Source of the DNA: Flintibacter faecis
GTDB taxonomy: Bacteria > Bacillota > Clostridia > Oscillospirales > Oscillospiraceae
Assembly (NCBI RefSeq): GCF_014287875.1
Contig: NZ_JACOPN010000003.1
Span: 1-64,000, forward strand
Direction of reading: 5' to 3'
DNA length: 64,000 nt
A program made the position numbers and the translations under genes. The notes beneath the pieces were generated by a model, which was not told the DNA's origin, searched no databases, and saw nothing but the letters and a program-made list of their open reading frames with translations. Below are positions 1 to 9,247 of this stretch, one piece after another (position 1 is the stretch's first letter; every line of letters begins with the position of its first letter).

Positions 1-66
1 AATAAGAAATACATGAACATGAAGCACTTGGAGGCGGTCATGGACGACGCCTCTATTGCCGGCTGA
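1..66 (+). CDS. 3' end of an unidentified gene
   Basis: An open frame enters from the left edge and stops with TGA at 64-66, giving about 21 C-terminal residues ending in DDASIAG. It is too short to assign a family. An inverted repeat directly over and after the stop fits the end of a transcription unit. Partial; it could also be a chance frame. Confidence 0.35.
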   Translation, partial: NKKYMNMKHLEAVMDDASIAG

Positions 67-80
67 CTTCATTCAGCCGG
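58..80 (+). terminator. inverted repeat at the end of the left-edge gene
   Basis: CCGGCTGA and TCAGCCGG form a perfect 8-bp stem around a short loop, overlapping the stop codon of the partial gene. No strong T-tract follows, so termination efficiency is uncertain. Confidence 0.35.
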
Positions 81-108
81 AGCCTGCAAACAATTTTGCG
101 CATAAATC

Positions 109-136
109 TTGACGGGACCACGAAACATAAGATAAT
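109..136 (+). promoter_or_regulatory. possible sigma-A promoter facing a terminator
   Basis: TTGACG, 16 bp, then GATAAT on the plus strand. No plus-strand gene follows; a strong hairpin lies about 45 bp downstream. It could drive a short RNA or be fortuitous. Confidence 0.3.
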
Positions 137-182
137 GCCAACATTTTGTGAATTTATAGCAATTATCCTTTAAACAGTACTA

Positions 183-213
183 AAGAAGGATGCGGTATTA
201 CCGCATCCTTCTT
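183..213 (-). terminator. terminator of tRNA-Leu
   Basis: A perfect 15-bp inverted repeat (AAGAAGGATGCGGTA and its complement, one central base) lies just beyond the CCA end of the minus-strand tRNA and is followed on that strand by TTTAG. The A/T-rich stem base would also work on the plus strand. Confidence 0.75.
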
Positions 214-216
214 GTT

Positions 217-300
217 TGGTACGGGTAGTGGGACTCGAACCCACACGCGGAAAGCACGAGAACCTAAATCTCGCATGTCTACCAATTCCATCATACCCGC
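217..300 (-). tRNA. tRNA-Leu (anticodon UAG)
   Basis: Read on the minus strand the gene starts GCGGGTATGATGG and folds as a class II tRNA. The acceptor stem GCGGGTA pairs with TACCCGT. The anticodon stem CGAGA/TCTCG encloses loop TTTAGGT with anticodon TAG. A variable arm, then GGTTCGAGTCC of the T arm, a discriminator A and an encoded CCA at 219-217 follow. The long variable arm and the D-loop GGTAGAC are typical of leucine tRNAs. It reads CUA and probably other CUN codons. Confidence 0.95.
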
Positions 301-396
301 ATCATAAGCGGCAGGGTCTCCCCCGCCGCTGTTTGCCTTTATTTTTACACGGTAAGGCACCGAGACGGAGCGTAAAAACGCCTGATCCGTTGGTAT

Positions 397-414
397 AAAA
401 ACAGGCACAGCCTG
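397..414 (-). terminator. short terminator after yebC
   Basis: On the minus strand CAGGC-TGT-GCCTG is followed by TTTTTAT, about 28 bases past the yebC stop. The stem is only 5 bp, so this is a modest candidate. Confidence 0.45.
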
Positions 415-441
415 CTCTTACTGAAGGAACGGGCGCTTAAC

Positions 442-1170
442 TCAGTCCTGCTCCCAGTTGTGGTACACGTTCTGCACATCGTCGTTGTCCTCCAGGGCGT
501 CGATGAGCTTCTCCATGTTCTTGATGTCCTCTTCGTCGGTGAGCTTGACATAGTTCTGGGGGACCATCTGCACGTCGGCCTCCAGGAAGGTGTAGCCCTT
601 GCCCTCCAGGGCGGCCACCACGTCGTTGAAGGCATCGGGGTCGGTGTAGATCTCGAACACATCGTCAGAGGCCTGCATGTCCTCGGCACCGGCCTCCAGG
701 GCATCCATCATCACGGTGTCCTCGTCCAGGTCCTCAGAATCCAGCACCAGCACGCCCTTCTTGTCAAAGGACCAGGACACGCAGCCGGTGGCGCCCAAGC
801 CCTTGCCGAACTTGTCCAGCAGATGCCGGACCTCGGGGGCGGTGCGCTGACGGTTGTCGGTGAGGGCCTCTACGATGACGGCCACGCCGTTGGGGCCATA
901 GCCCTCGTAGACCACGCTCTCGAAGTTGTCGGTGTTCCCGGCACCCAAAGCCTTGTCGATGGTGCGCTTGATGTTGTCGTTGGGCATATTGGCGGCCTTG
1001 GCCTTGGCGATGACGGCGGCCAGGCGGGAGTTGTTGGCGGGGTCGCCGCTGCCGCCGGTCTTGACGGCCACGATCATCTCGCGGGCGATCTTGGTGAAAA
1101 TCTGAGAGCGCTTGGCGTCGGCCGCACCCTTGGTTTTTTGTATGTTATGCCACTTGGAATGTCCAGACAT
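442..1170 (-). CDS. yebC: YebC/PmpR family protein
   Basis: A 242-residue protein of the usual YebC length. It opens with the family signature MSGHSKWHNIQ and a KGAADAKR segment, with the conserved NMPNDNIKRTI stretch near residues 80-90. The family is described as DNA-binding regulators, and more recent work links YebC proteins to relief of ribosome stalling at proline-rich stretches. The protein is cytoplasmic. The gene is transcribed alone from a good sigma-A promoter just upstream, with guaB ending 174 bp further up. Start ATG at 1170, preceded by AGAAGGGAAGAG. Confidence 0.95.
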   Translation of the reverse strand: MSGHSKWHNIQKTKGAADAKRSQIFTKIAREMIVAVKTGGSGDPANNSRLAAVIAKAKAANMPNDNIKRTIDKALGAGNTDNFESVVYEGYGPNGVAVIVEALTDNRQRTAPEVRHLLDKFGKGLGATGCVSWSFDKKGVLVLDSEDLDEDTVMMDALEAGAEDMQASDDVFEIYTDPDAFNDVVAALEGKGYTFLEADVQMVPQNYVKLTDEEDIKNMEKLIDALEDNDDVQNVYHNWEQD

Positions 1171-1209
1171 GGTACTCTTCCCTTCTGTATGTTATAAAAA
1201 ATCGGTGGT

Positions 1210-1238
1210 ATTATACCACTTTTCCCGGCTCTTGGCAA
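1210..1238 (-). promoter_or_regulatory. sigma-A promoter of yebC
   Basis: On the minus strand TTGCCA (1238-1233), a 17-bp spacer and a perfect TATAAT (1215-1210), about 40 bp before the yebC ATG. Confidence 0.75.
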
Positions 1239-1305
1239 GCCATTCTTTGCAGTTTCTATACCTCTGCGGGAAAACTTAGTAAAAAAGCCGGGAGGATTCC
1301 CCACG

Positions 1306-1336
1306 GAAAGGCCGCCGCCCGGGGTGGGCGGCGGCC
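1306..1336 (-). terminator. terminator of guaB
   Basis: GGCCGCCGCCC / GGGCGGCGGCC, an 11-bp GC stem with a 5-base loop starting 8 bases past the guaB stop, followed on the minus strand by TTTCC. Confidence 0.7.
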
Positions 1337-1343
1337 TGCTGCT

Positions 1344-2822
<1,479 letters not shown>

Positions 2823-2910
2823 CTACAACTCCTTTTCTCCTTCCCGGCGTATCCGGGACTGTTCCTTGGTACTGCGGCGGCAGAACCGCCGATAAGACGA
2901 TATTAGATTT

Positions 2911-2939
2911 AGTCTAACGCTGCAGGTGTGGAATGTCAA
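2911..2939 (-). promoter_or_regulatory. sigma-A promoter of guaB
   Basis: TTGACA (2939-2934), 17 bp, TAGACT (2916-2911) on the minus strand. The -35 element overlaps the stop codon of the upstream thioesterase gene. The resulting leader of about 85 nt contains a small GGCGG/CCGCC hairpin. Confidence 0.65.
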
Positions 2940-3679
2940 GAACCAACTTGCCGAAAAATCATGGCGGTTTCAAAGCGGGCTTTGCCGTTCCGGTCCAGCC
3001 CGTGGACATAGCAGCCGCTGTCTATGCTCCCGGCTTCTAGGTCCAAAACCTCCCCCGGGCGGCACTCGGCCAGATAGCCGATCTGCATCTCAGCCAAAAA
3101 CTGCTCCGGGGGCAGCTTGTCCAGCTCCACGGCGTCGCAGGCAAAATCGGCATAGCGGGTGTTGTTCACATGGCCGTTCACGTCGGTGTCGCTGTAGTGC
3201 ATTTTCCGCCGCTCCAGCAGTTTCAGGTCCTTGGGGGCGCGGAGCTTGTTCAGCGTGCGGGTCTTGCACAGCTCCTCTCCCCCGGTGCCCGCCAGTTCTT
3301 GAATGTCCGCCAGGCGCATGATCTTCCGGCTTTCCAGATTGGCCAGCACCCAGCCGGACACCGACTCCCCCACCAGCTGTCCGTTGGCGTAGATGTCATA
3401 GTCCCGGTACATCATGGCGGCCTTGCCGCCCCGGTGCCAGGTGCGGATGGTCAGCCGGTCCTCCCACCGCAGGGGGCGTTCCAGCCGGAACCAGGACCGG
3501 GCCAGCATCCAGAAGGCCCCGTATTTCTCCACCAGAGTCTCCCGGCCAAAGCCTCCCTCCTCTGCGGCAAAGCCCGCGGCGATCTGAAGGTGGTCCAGCA
3601 GGGCAGACGGCTTGCAGATGCCCCGCCCGTCGGCGTCCATACCGGTCAGACGGATGGTATGCTCGTAAAATTGGCTCAT
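2936..3679 (-). CDS. acyl-ACP thioesterase
   Basis: A 247-residue protein resembling bacterial FatA/FatB-type acyl-ACP thioesterases, a tandem hot-dog fold that releases fatty acids from acyl carrier protein. The N-terminal hot dog carries GMDADGRGICKPSALLDHLQ. The C-terminal repeat has the characteristic SDTDVNGHVNNTRYADF, with the Asn/His of the active-site region. Cytoplasmic. It is the last gene of the yqfC-yqfD-phoH-CpXC run, and its ATG overlaps the preceding stop by 4 bp (ATGA), so translation is coupled. Chain-length specificity cannot be read from sequence. Confidence 0.88.
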   Translation of the reverse strand: MSQFYEHTIRLTGMDADGRGICKPSALLDHLQIAAGFAAEEGGFGRETLVEKYGAFWMLARSWFRLERPLRWEDRLTIRTWHRGGKAAMMYRDYDIYANGQLVGESVSGWVLANLESRKIMRLADIQELAGTGGEELCKTRTLNKLRAPKDLKLLERRKMHYSDTDVNGHVNNTRYADFACDAVELDKLPPEQFLAEMQIGYLAECRPGEVLDLEAGSIDSGCYVHGLDRNGKARFETAMIFRQVGS

Positions 3680-4311
3680 GTGTCCTGCTTCCCCCGTAGC
3701 ACAATGTTGGTCTTGCAGCAGATGTCGTCGATGTCATCCGCCGTGGCGGCAGGGATGCGCACCTGGGCCCCGCACTGGGTGCAGATGAGGTCCACCGAGC
3801 TGTAATGGACCTGAAAGGTCCAGCTCTTGCTGCCGCAGGTGCAGGAGATGCCGTCCCGCTTGGCGATGTCCCGAATTTCAGACAGCACCTCCTCCATAAC
3901 AATGGGGTCTAAAAAGGGCTTGTCCTCCCCCGCCTGACCGGCGGCTTCGGCAGATTCCAGCTTGTCCAGGGCCTGCTCCAGGCGGGCGGTGGCGGCGTAT
4001 ACCGGCCCCTCCTCCCCCACATAGCAGCAGTCCAGGCCCGAGGCGGCGCAGGAGAAGGCCAGGGCCCGCTCCCGCACAAAGGCGTGGGTGGGGCAGGACA
4101 CCTCATGCTCCCGCCCGCAGAACAGGCAGGGCACGGTGAGGCGGACCCGGCTAGGCTGAAAGTCCACCGTCAGCTCCGACTTGCCGCAGGGGCACTTGAT
4201 GTAGGCGGTGGAGGCGGCCAGCGAGAACAGGTCCCGCTCCACGATCACCGACTGGCGGCACCGGGGACAGATATAGGAAAGATAGCGCTTGGTATCCTGT
4301 TGCATGGGCAT
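3676..4311 (-). CDS. CpXC-domain zinc-ribbon protein
   Basis: A 211-residue protein with several Cys pairs: CPRC and CPCG near the N terminus, CLFCGREHEVSC around residue 62-73, and CTCG / CTQCG in the C-terminal part. The N-terminal pattern matches the CpXC domain, a putative zinc-binding module of unknown function common in Clostridia. A helical middle section separates it from the second zinc ribbon. Overlap with the thioesterase start and an 11-bp gap from phoH argue for one operon. I do not know its function. Confidence 0.7.
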   Translation of the reverse strand: MPMQQDTKRYLSYICPRCRQSVIVERDLFSLAASTAYIKCPCGKSELTVDFQPSRVRLTVPCLFCGREHEVSCPTHAFVRERALAFSCAASGLDCCYVGEEGPVYAATARLEQALDKLESAEAAGQAGEDKPFLDPIVMEEVLSEIRDIAKRDGISCTCGSKSWTFQVHYSSVDLICTQCGAQVRIPAATADDIDDICCKTNIVLRGKQDT

Positions 4312-4322
4312 CTCCTTTGTGT

Positions 4323-5381
4323 TTATTTCTTCCGGGCAAAGCGGTTGTTGTTCCGATAGGCGGGCTTTTGGGTGGGCTGGCCCGGCTTTTTCTCGGCGGG
4401 CTGGCCGGGGGCAGCCTTGTTGTTTTCAAAGGCGGTGATGATCTTGCCCACCAGCTTGTGCCGCACCACGTCCGCCCCGGTCAGGCGGATGACTTCGATG
4501 TCGTCGATACCCTCCAGAATGTCGGCGCACCGCTCCAGGCCGGAGTCCTGGGGGGAGGGCAGGTCGATCTGAGTCACGTCGCCGGTGAGCACCATCTTCG
4601 ACCCCTCGCCCAGGCGGGTGAGGATCATCAGGTGCTGGGCGATGGACATGTTCTGACACTCGTCGCACAGCAAAAACATGGATTTCAGCGTCCGGCCCCG
4701 CATATAGGCCAGGGGTGCGATCTCGATGATGCGCTTTTCCATATAGCTCTGCACCGTCTCCGGCCCCAGCATCTCGTCCAGGGCATCGTACAGGGGGCGG
4801 AGGTAGGGGTCCACCTTGTTCTGCAGGTCGCCGGGGAGGAAGCCCAGCTTCTCCCCCGCCTCCACCGCCGGGCGGCACATGACGATCTTGTTCACTTTTT
4901 TGTCCTTTAAGGCCCGCACCGCCTCGGCCACGGCCAGATAGGTCTTGCCCGTTCCGGCGGGACCGATGGCGATGGTCACGGTGTTCTCCTCAATGGCCTT
5001 GATATACTTCCGCTGACCCAGGGTGCGGCACTTCACCGGGGCCCCGTTATAGGTGTAGGCCACCACGCCCTTCATGGCGGTGACGGTCTCCTCCACCCGG
5101 CCCTCCCGAACAGAGGCCAGGGCCCGGCTGACGGAGAACTCGTCGATCTGCTCCCCCAGAGCGCGCATCCGGTCCAGCATTTTCAGCGTCTGCACCGCCA
5201 GGGCCAGCGCCTCCTCCGACTCGCTCACTGCCACGGCCTGGCCGTCCCGGGTGATGAGGGACACGCCCAGCTCCCGCTCTAGCAGCTTCAGGTTGGCGTC
5301 CGCCACCCCGAACAGGTCCTGCATGGTCAGCACGTCTAATTCGATCTTTTCTGAAGCCAACTTGTTTGTCCTCGCTTCCAT
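4323..5381 (-). CDS. phoH: PhoH-family ATPase
   Basis: A 352-residue PhoH-like protein (PhoL type). An N-terminal KH-like region of about 110 residues is followed by the ATPase with Walker A GPAGTGKT at 140-147 and a DECQN Walker B variant (more often DEAQN). A basic tail ends in NNNRFARKK. Members are linked to rRNA maturation and RNA metabolism with YbeY. In Clostridia the gene typically follows yqfD, as here, and precedes ybeY, which is absent; a CpXC protein and a thioesterase follow instead. Confidence 0.93.
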   Translation of the reverse strand: MEARTNKLASEKIELDVLTMQDLFGVADANLKLLERELGVSLITRDGQAVAVSESEEALALAVQTLKMLDRMRALGEQIDEFSVSRALASVREGRVEETVTAMKGVVAYTYNGAPVKCRTLGQRKYIKAIEENTVTIAIGPAGTGKTYLAVAEAVRALKDKKVNKIVMCRPAVEAGEKLGFLPGDLQNKVDPYLRPLYDALDEMLGPETVQSYMEKRIIEIAPLAYMRGRTLKSMFLLCDECQNMSIAQHLMILTRLGEGSKMVLTGDVTQIDLPSPQDSGLERCADILEGIDDIEVIRLTGADVVRHKLVGKIITAFENNKAAPGQPAEKKPGQPTQKPAYRNNNRFARKK

Positions 5382-5441
5382 GGTGCTATTTTCCGTCCGC
5401 AGACGGGAACAAGTTAAGTATATGCTCTTTTTCTGCCCTTT

Positions 5442-6698
5442 TCAAGTGTTTTCCCCGGCTCGACCCGTTTTGCCATTCTCCTCCGGCTCCGGCCCGTCGG
5501 TGACAGCCCCGGTCTCCCGCTCCCGGCCGATCTCCTCCCGGCACTCGGCCAGCAGGGTCACCTTCAGGCTGCCCCCCTCCACCTGTGCGGCATAGTCCTC
5601 GGTCACGATCTCCCCCTCCGGGCCGATCACATCTTTCAGATGAACCAGCAGCCGCTGCTGCAGCAGGGTCTGGGCCGCCTCCCGGTTCAGGGGGACGGAG
5701 GACAGGGCATACTCCCGCCAGGTCTCCCGGCGGAGGGTAATGGGCAGCCTGCCCACCCCGGGCAGGGCCGCCTGGTGGGCGGAGGAGGTCTGCTCCCACC
5801 TGCCCTCCGGCTCACAGCCCCACAGGCGCAGCCGCCGCCCCGCCGCCGTCAGGCTCCAGCCCGTCTTCTCCCTGCCGGTGTAGTCCTTGCCCTGGGCCGT
5901 CAGGGGGATGACCGCCGTTATGGTCCGCCAGGTCCGGGCCCACACCCGGCCCCGGGCGTGGGTGGGGAAATAGCGGGTGGGCAGGTCGCTGTACTCCGGC
6001 GGCTCCATGGCCACGTTTCCGGCAATGAGCACCTCCCCCGCTGCCACCGTGTCCCCCTCTATCACTTTGGCCTGGCCACGCTCCGCCTCCACATGGGTGA
6101 TCAGCCCCGCCGTCTTGGCTACCACATCCCAGCAGCCCGACTCGTCCACCCCCTCCGCCGGGGGGATGGTCTCCCGCACGCTCACCTCTAACCGGGTACC
6201 GTGGAGGTTGATCCCCATCCAGGCCAGGTCGTCCAGGGCCAGCTGGGCCTCCTGGGCCACCTGCTGCCGGTCGATGCCCGGGCCGTATACCCCGGGATAC
6301 ACCCCCAGCTGCCGCAGCTGGCTCAAGATCACCGCCGTGGGCAGGCGCTCATTCCCGCTGACCTGGATGGTCAGCACAAAGCGGGACAAAAATGCCACCG
6401 CCCCCAGAGCCAGGGCCAGCCCCGCCAGAAAGGCGTACCGGGCCCGAAAGCGCAGCAGAAAGTCGGGCAGTCCCCGGCGCTGCTCCACCGAGATTTCGCA
6501 CTCCACCCGCTCCGCCAGCGCCTCCAGCCGCCTGAATTGACTGCGGCGGGCGGTGAAGCGGACGGTGTGGTCGTCCAGCCACTCCAAGCGCCAAAAGTCC
6601 AGCCGGTGCTGGGCGCACAGGTTCAGCAGCCGCTCCGGGAACGGCCCCGTGACGCACAGGGCCACCGTGCCCCGCAGCAGATTCATCAGCCGTTTCAC
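5442..6698 (-). CDS. yqfD: sporulation protein YqfD
   Basis: A 418-residue protein matching YqfD, a sporulation membrane protein of the sigma-E regulon in Bacillus whose exact role is unclear. A cytoplasmic N-terminal region is followed by a hydrophobic segment around residues 88-110 and a large extracytoplasmic domain that begins with the VSGNERLPTAVILSQL segment of the family. The C-terminal tail is charged. It follows yqfC by 15 bp. Confidence 0.9.
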   Translation of the reverse strand: MKRLMNLLRGTVALCVTGPFPERLLNLCAQHRLDFWRLEWLDDHTVRFTARRSQFRRLEALAERVECEISVEQRRGLPDFLLRFRARYAFLAGLALALGAVAFLSRFVLTIQVSGNERLPTAVILSQLRQLGVYPGVYGPGIDRQQVAQEAQLALDDLAWMGINLHGTRLEVSVRETIPPAEGVDESGCWDVVAKTAGLITHVEAERGQAKVIEGDTVAAGEVLIAGNVAMEPPEYSDLPTRYFPTHARGRVWARTWRTITAVIPLTAQGKDYTGREKTGWSLTAAGRRLRLWGCEPEGRWEQTSSAHQAALPGVGRLPITLRRETWREYALSSVPLNREAAQTLLQQRLLVHLKDVIGPEGEIVTEDYAAQVEGGSLKVTLLAECREEIGRERETGAVTDGPEPEENGKTGRAGENT

Positions 6699-6713
6699 GC
6701 CGCCCCTCCCCTT

Positions 6714-6992
6714 TCAGTGCAGCTGGATGCTGTCGATCCGCCCGGTGATGAGCAGCTCCAGCCCGGTCATGGCCCGCAGTTCTAACCCGCTGCCCCTGAT
6801 CTGGATGAGGAACACCCCGCCGCTGACCTGGATCTCCTGGTCCCCATAGGCCAGGATGCCCTTGTGGTTCTCCACCCGCAGCTCCCCGTCCCCCACCAGC
6901 TCCAGCCGGGGCACCCCGGCCAGGGCATCGGCGGGCAGGTCCAGCAGCTGGGCCGTCCGCTCCAGCAGTCCGGGCCGCCGTTTTTCCCCCAT
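6714..6992 (-). CDS. yqfC: sporulation protein YqfC
   Basis: A 92-residue protein of the YabP/YqfC family, always next to yqfD in spore formers. The conserved core LELVGDGELRVENHKGILAY is present. I place the start at ATG 6992 (MGEKRRPG) because GGAGGTGA sits 8 bases upstream; the frame extends to a GTG at 7004 that would overlap this ribosome-binding site. It is the first gene of a five-gene minus-strand operon. A long inverted repeat covers the Shine-Dalgarno. Confidence 0.88.
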   Translation of the reverse strand: MGEKRRPGLLERTAQLLDLPADALAGVPRLELVGDGELRVENHKGILAYGDQEIQVSGGVFLIQIRGSGLELRAMTGLELLITGRIDSIQLH

Positions 6993-6996
6993 AGCG

Positions 6997-7039
6997 TACA
7001 TCACCTCCCCCCATCTCTATGATGGGAGGAGGTGATGTA
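6997..7039. repeat. 43-bp inverted repeat over the yqfC ribosome-binding site
   Basis: TACATCACCTCC (6997-7008) and GGAGGTGATGTA (7028-7039) are perfect complements, with CCCAT/ATGGG pairing inside. On the minus strand the hairpin includes the GGAGGTGA of yqfC; on the plus strand it forms a mirror-image GGAGGTGATGT-ATG. It lies between the metallopeptidase stop and yqfC. Confidence 0.6.
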
Positions 7040-7042
7040 TGT

Positions 7043-7606
7043 TCAGCGCAGCAGGGCGGCGTAGGGCTTCAGCTCCTGACGCAGCTGCCGCCACTGGGGC
7101 ATCAGGGCGTCCATCACGGCGTAAAAGCCCGGGCCGTGGTCGTGGTGGAGAAAGTGGACCAGCTCGTGCAGGGCCACATAGTCCCGCAGCCGGGGCGGGC
7201 AGCGGACCAGGGCGGTGTTCAGGGTGATATAGCCCTGCATCCAGTGGCAGTTGCCCCACTGGCTGCGCATGGCCCGGATCTTCAGCTGGGGATAGGCCAC
7301 CCCCAGGGGCTGCGTCAGGGGATAGACCCGGTCCAGCGACTGGCGCAGCTGGGCCAGACAGTCGGGCCGTGACAGCTCCGGCAGCAGCTCCGGCGGCGGG
7401 GCCTGCCGCCGCTCCAGCCCCCGCCGCAGCCAGGGCCACTTGTCCCGCACCAGCCGGTCCGCCTGCTCCGGGGGGCAGTTCCAGGGGATGGATACCCGGA
7501 TCTCCCCGCCGCTGTCCAGGCGCAGATTCAGATTTTTCACCCGCTTTCGGGTCAGCCAATAGCGGATGGGCCCCTCCGGGCCCTCCACCTGGCGCAGCTG
7601 TTCCAT
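7043..7606 (-). CDS. YgjP-like (DUF45) zinc metallopeptidase
   Basis: A 187-residue protein with the zinc motif HELVH at residues 147-151 and a further histidine in the DHGPGF segment (157), plus the preceding RSQWGNC signature of the YgjP/M48-related DUF45 family. These are small cytoplasmic proteins, predicted metal-dependent hydrolases; substrates are unknown. The frame extends to 7720, but I choose ATG 7606 because AAGGAGCG precedes it by 7 bases and the extension lacks homology-like features. Divergent from ylbJ. Confidence 0.85.
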   Translation of the reverse strand: MEQLRQVEGPEGPIRYWLTRKRVKNLNLRLDSGGEIRVSIPWNCPPEQADRLVRDKWPWLRRGLERRQAPPPELLPELSRPDCLAQLRQSLDRVYPLTQPLGVAYPQLKIRAMRSQWGNCHWMQGYITLNTALVRCPPRLRDYVALHELVHFLHHDHGPGFYAVMDALMPQWRQLRQELKPYAALLR

Positions 7607-7701
7607 AAAAACGCTCCTTATTTCGTTCTCCGTCGGGGGACAGGCAAGTTTCTCTTTTGCGGCACATATGCTCTGACACAGTTTTTCCGGGAGGTGGGGA
7701 T

Positions 7702-8889
7702 ATGGGCCGTCTGCTGGCAAGGCCCCGGCTGCGCACGGCGCTGGTGGGGCTGGGGCTGCTGTGCGCCGCCCTGGCCCTGGTGATCTGGCCCGCCCAGTCC
7801 GCCGATGCTGTGCGTGAGGGCATGGCCCTGTGCGCCAACGTGGTGGTCCCCGCCCTGTTCCCCTTCTTCGTGCTGGCCTCCCTGGTGGTGGAGCTGGGAC
7901 TGTCCCGGTGTCTGGGGCGGCTGCTCCACCCCATCATGGCCCCCCTGTTCCGGGTGAACGGCTCCTGCGCCGCCGCCCTGGCCCTGGGCTTTGTGGGGGG
8001 CTATCCCGTGGGGGCCCGCACCGCCATCCAGCTCTATCAGCAGGGGCAGTGCTCCAAGACCGAGGCCCAGCGGCTGCTGGCCTTCTGCAACAACAGCGGG
8101 CCGGCCTTCATTCTGGGGGCGGTGGGGGCCGGGGTGTTCGGCAGCGGAAAAGCGGGGATAGCCCTCTATCTGTGCCACATGGCCGCCTCCCTGCTGGTGG
8201 GGCTGCTCTTCCGGTTCTATCGCCCCGGAGACGGCCCCTCCTCCCCCCGCCGGATGGGGGAGCGATTTCAGGCGGTATCTTTTTCCGCCGCCTTTCCCCG
8301 GGCAGTGACCGGATCCATGGCCTCCAGCCTGAACATCTGCGCCTTTATCCTGTGCTTTTCGGTGGTGGTGCGGCTGCTCACCCTGTCCGGGCTGCTGGAC
8401 GGGGCGGCGGGACTGCTGTCCGCCCTGCCCCCTCCCCTGCACCTGTCCCCGGAGTGGTCCCGGCGGCTGCTGGTGGGAGCGCTGGAGCTGTCCTCCGGGG
8501 TGTACTCCCTCACCGGCGGCTCTCTCACCGGGCGGCTGTCCATGGCCGCCTTTATGCTGGGCTGGGCGGGGGTGTCCGTCCATCTCCAGGTGCTGGCCTT
8601 TCTGGGGGACAGCGGCCTGTCCATGCGCACCTATCTCACAGGCAAGCTGCTCCACGGGGGACTGTCCGCCCTGCTGATGGGGGCGCTGGCCCCCCGGCTG
8701 GCCCCCGCCCTGTCCGTCTCTACCTGTCTGGCCCAGCAGACCGAGGCCATTGCCGGGCAGGAGGCGCTCCGTGCCCTGGCCCTGTCCGCCGCCGCTGCCT
8801 GGGGGCTGTGGCTGTGCTTTCTGGCTCTGGCGGCATTTCCCGGGAAAAAAGCAGTGGAAAAGCCAAAAAGATTGCGCTATAATAGATAG
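7702..8889 (+). CDS. ylbJ: sporulation integral membrane protein YlbJ
   Basis: A 395-residue polytopic membrane protein, strongly hydrophobic throughout, with the nucleoside-transporter-like gate motifs of YlbJ/SpmA/SpmB proteins (GYPVGARTAIQLYQQG, FCNNSGPAFILGAVG). YlbJ is required for heat-resistant spores in Bacillus. The start is ATG 7702, preceded by GGAGGTGGGG; an upstream in-frame extension to 7657 is less likely. Monocistronic and divergent from the metallopeptidase. Confidence 0.92.
   Translation: MGRLLARPRLRTALVGLGLLCAALALVIWPAQSADAVREGMALCANVVVPALFPFFVLASLVVELGLSRCLGRLLHPIMAPLFRVNGSCAAALALGFVGGYPVGARTAIQLYQQGQCSKTEAQRLLAFCNNSGPAFILGAVGAGVFGSGKAGIALYLCHMAASLLVGLLFRFYRPGDGPSSPRRMGERFQAVSFSAAFPRAVTGSMASSLNICAFILCFSVVVRLLTLSGLLDGAAGLLSALPPPLHLSPEWSRRLLVGALELSSGVYSLTGGSLTGRLSMAAFMLGWAGVSVHLQVLAFLGDSGLSMRTYLTGKLLHGGLSALLMGALAPRLAPALSVSTCLAQQTEAIAGQEALRALALSAAAAWGLWLCFLALAAFPGKKAVEKPKRLRYNR
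8855..8883 (+). promoter_or_regulatory. sigma-A-like promoter within the 3' end of ylbJ
   Basis: TGGAAA, 17 bp, perfect TATAAT, about 65 bp before the next small gene. The -35 is weak. Confidence 0.5.
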
Positions 8890-8945
8890 CACACAAAAAA
8901 GAGAGGGCATGTTACCACATACCGCCATCGGATGGGAGTATCGCA

Positions 8946-9158
8946 ATGAACCTGTTTCAACGAAAGATCGAACCACGCTGCGCCTACTGCGCCCACGGCA
9001 AGCCCCTGGGGGCCGACCAGATCGTCTGCCCCAAAAAGGGCGTGATGTCCGCCGGGTCTCACTGCCGCTCCTTCCGCTATGACCCCCTGCTGCGCACCCC
9101 GCCCCGCCCGGCGAAGATGGCCGGTCTGAACCTGAACGACGAGGACTTCAGCCTTTAA
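8946..9158 (+). CDS. small four-cysteine protein
   Basis: A 70-residue protein with cysteines at 12, 15, 28 and 40 (RCAYCAHG, VCPKKG, SHCRSF), probably a single zinc-binding knuckle, then a Pro-rich stretch and an acidic tail. I recognise the pattern as a recurrent small conserved protein in Oscillospiraceae but know no function. It has its own candidate promoter and ends at a strong bidirectional terminator. Start ATG 8946 has only a weak ribosome-binding site. Confidence 0.7.
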   Translation: MNLFQRKIEPRCAYCAHGKPLGADQIVCPKKGVMSAGSHCRSFRYDPLLRTPPRPAKMAGLNLNDEDFSL

Positions 9159-9190
9159 GCTTTCTATCGGACTTTGACTTATTTTACAAA

Positions 9191-9231
9191 GCGCCGCCGC
9201 ATGGTCTGTTCCATGCGGCGGCGCTGTTTTT
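9191..9231. terminator. bidirectional terminator
   Basis: GCGCCGCCGCATGG / CCATGCGGCGGCGC, a perfect 14-bp stem with a 6-base loop, followed by TGTTTTT on the plus strand and TTTGTAAAAT on the minus strand. It separates the small Cys protein from the convergent nfn genes. Confidence 0.85.
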
Positions 9232-9247
9232 CGGCTTATCTGAAAAA

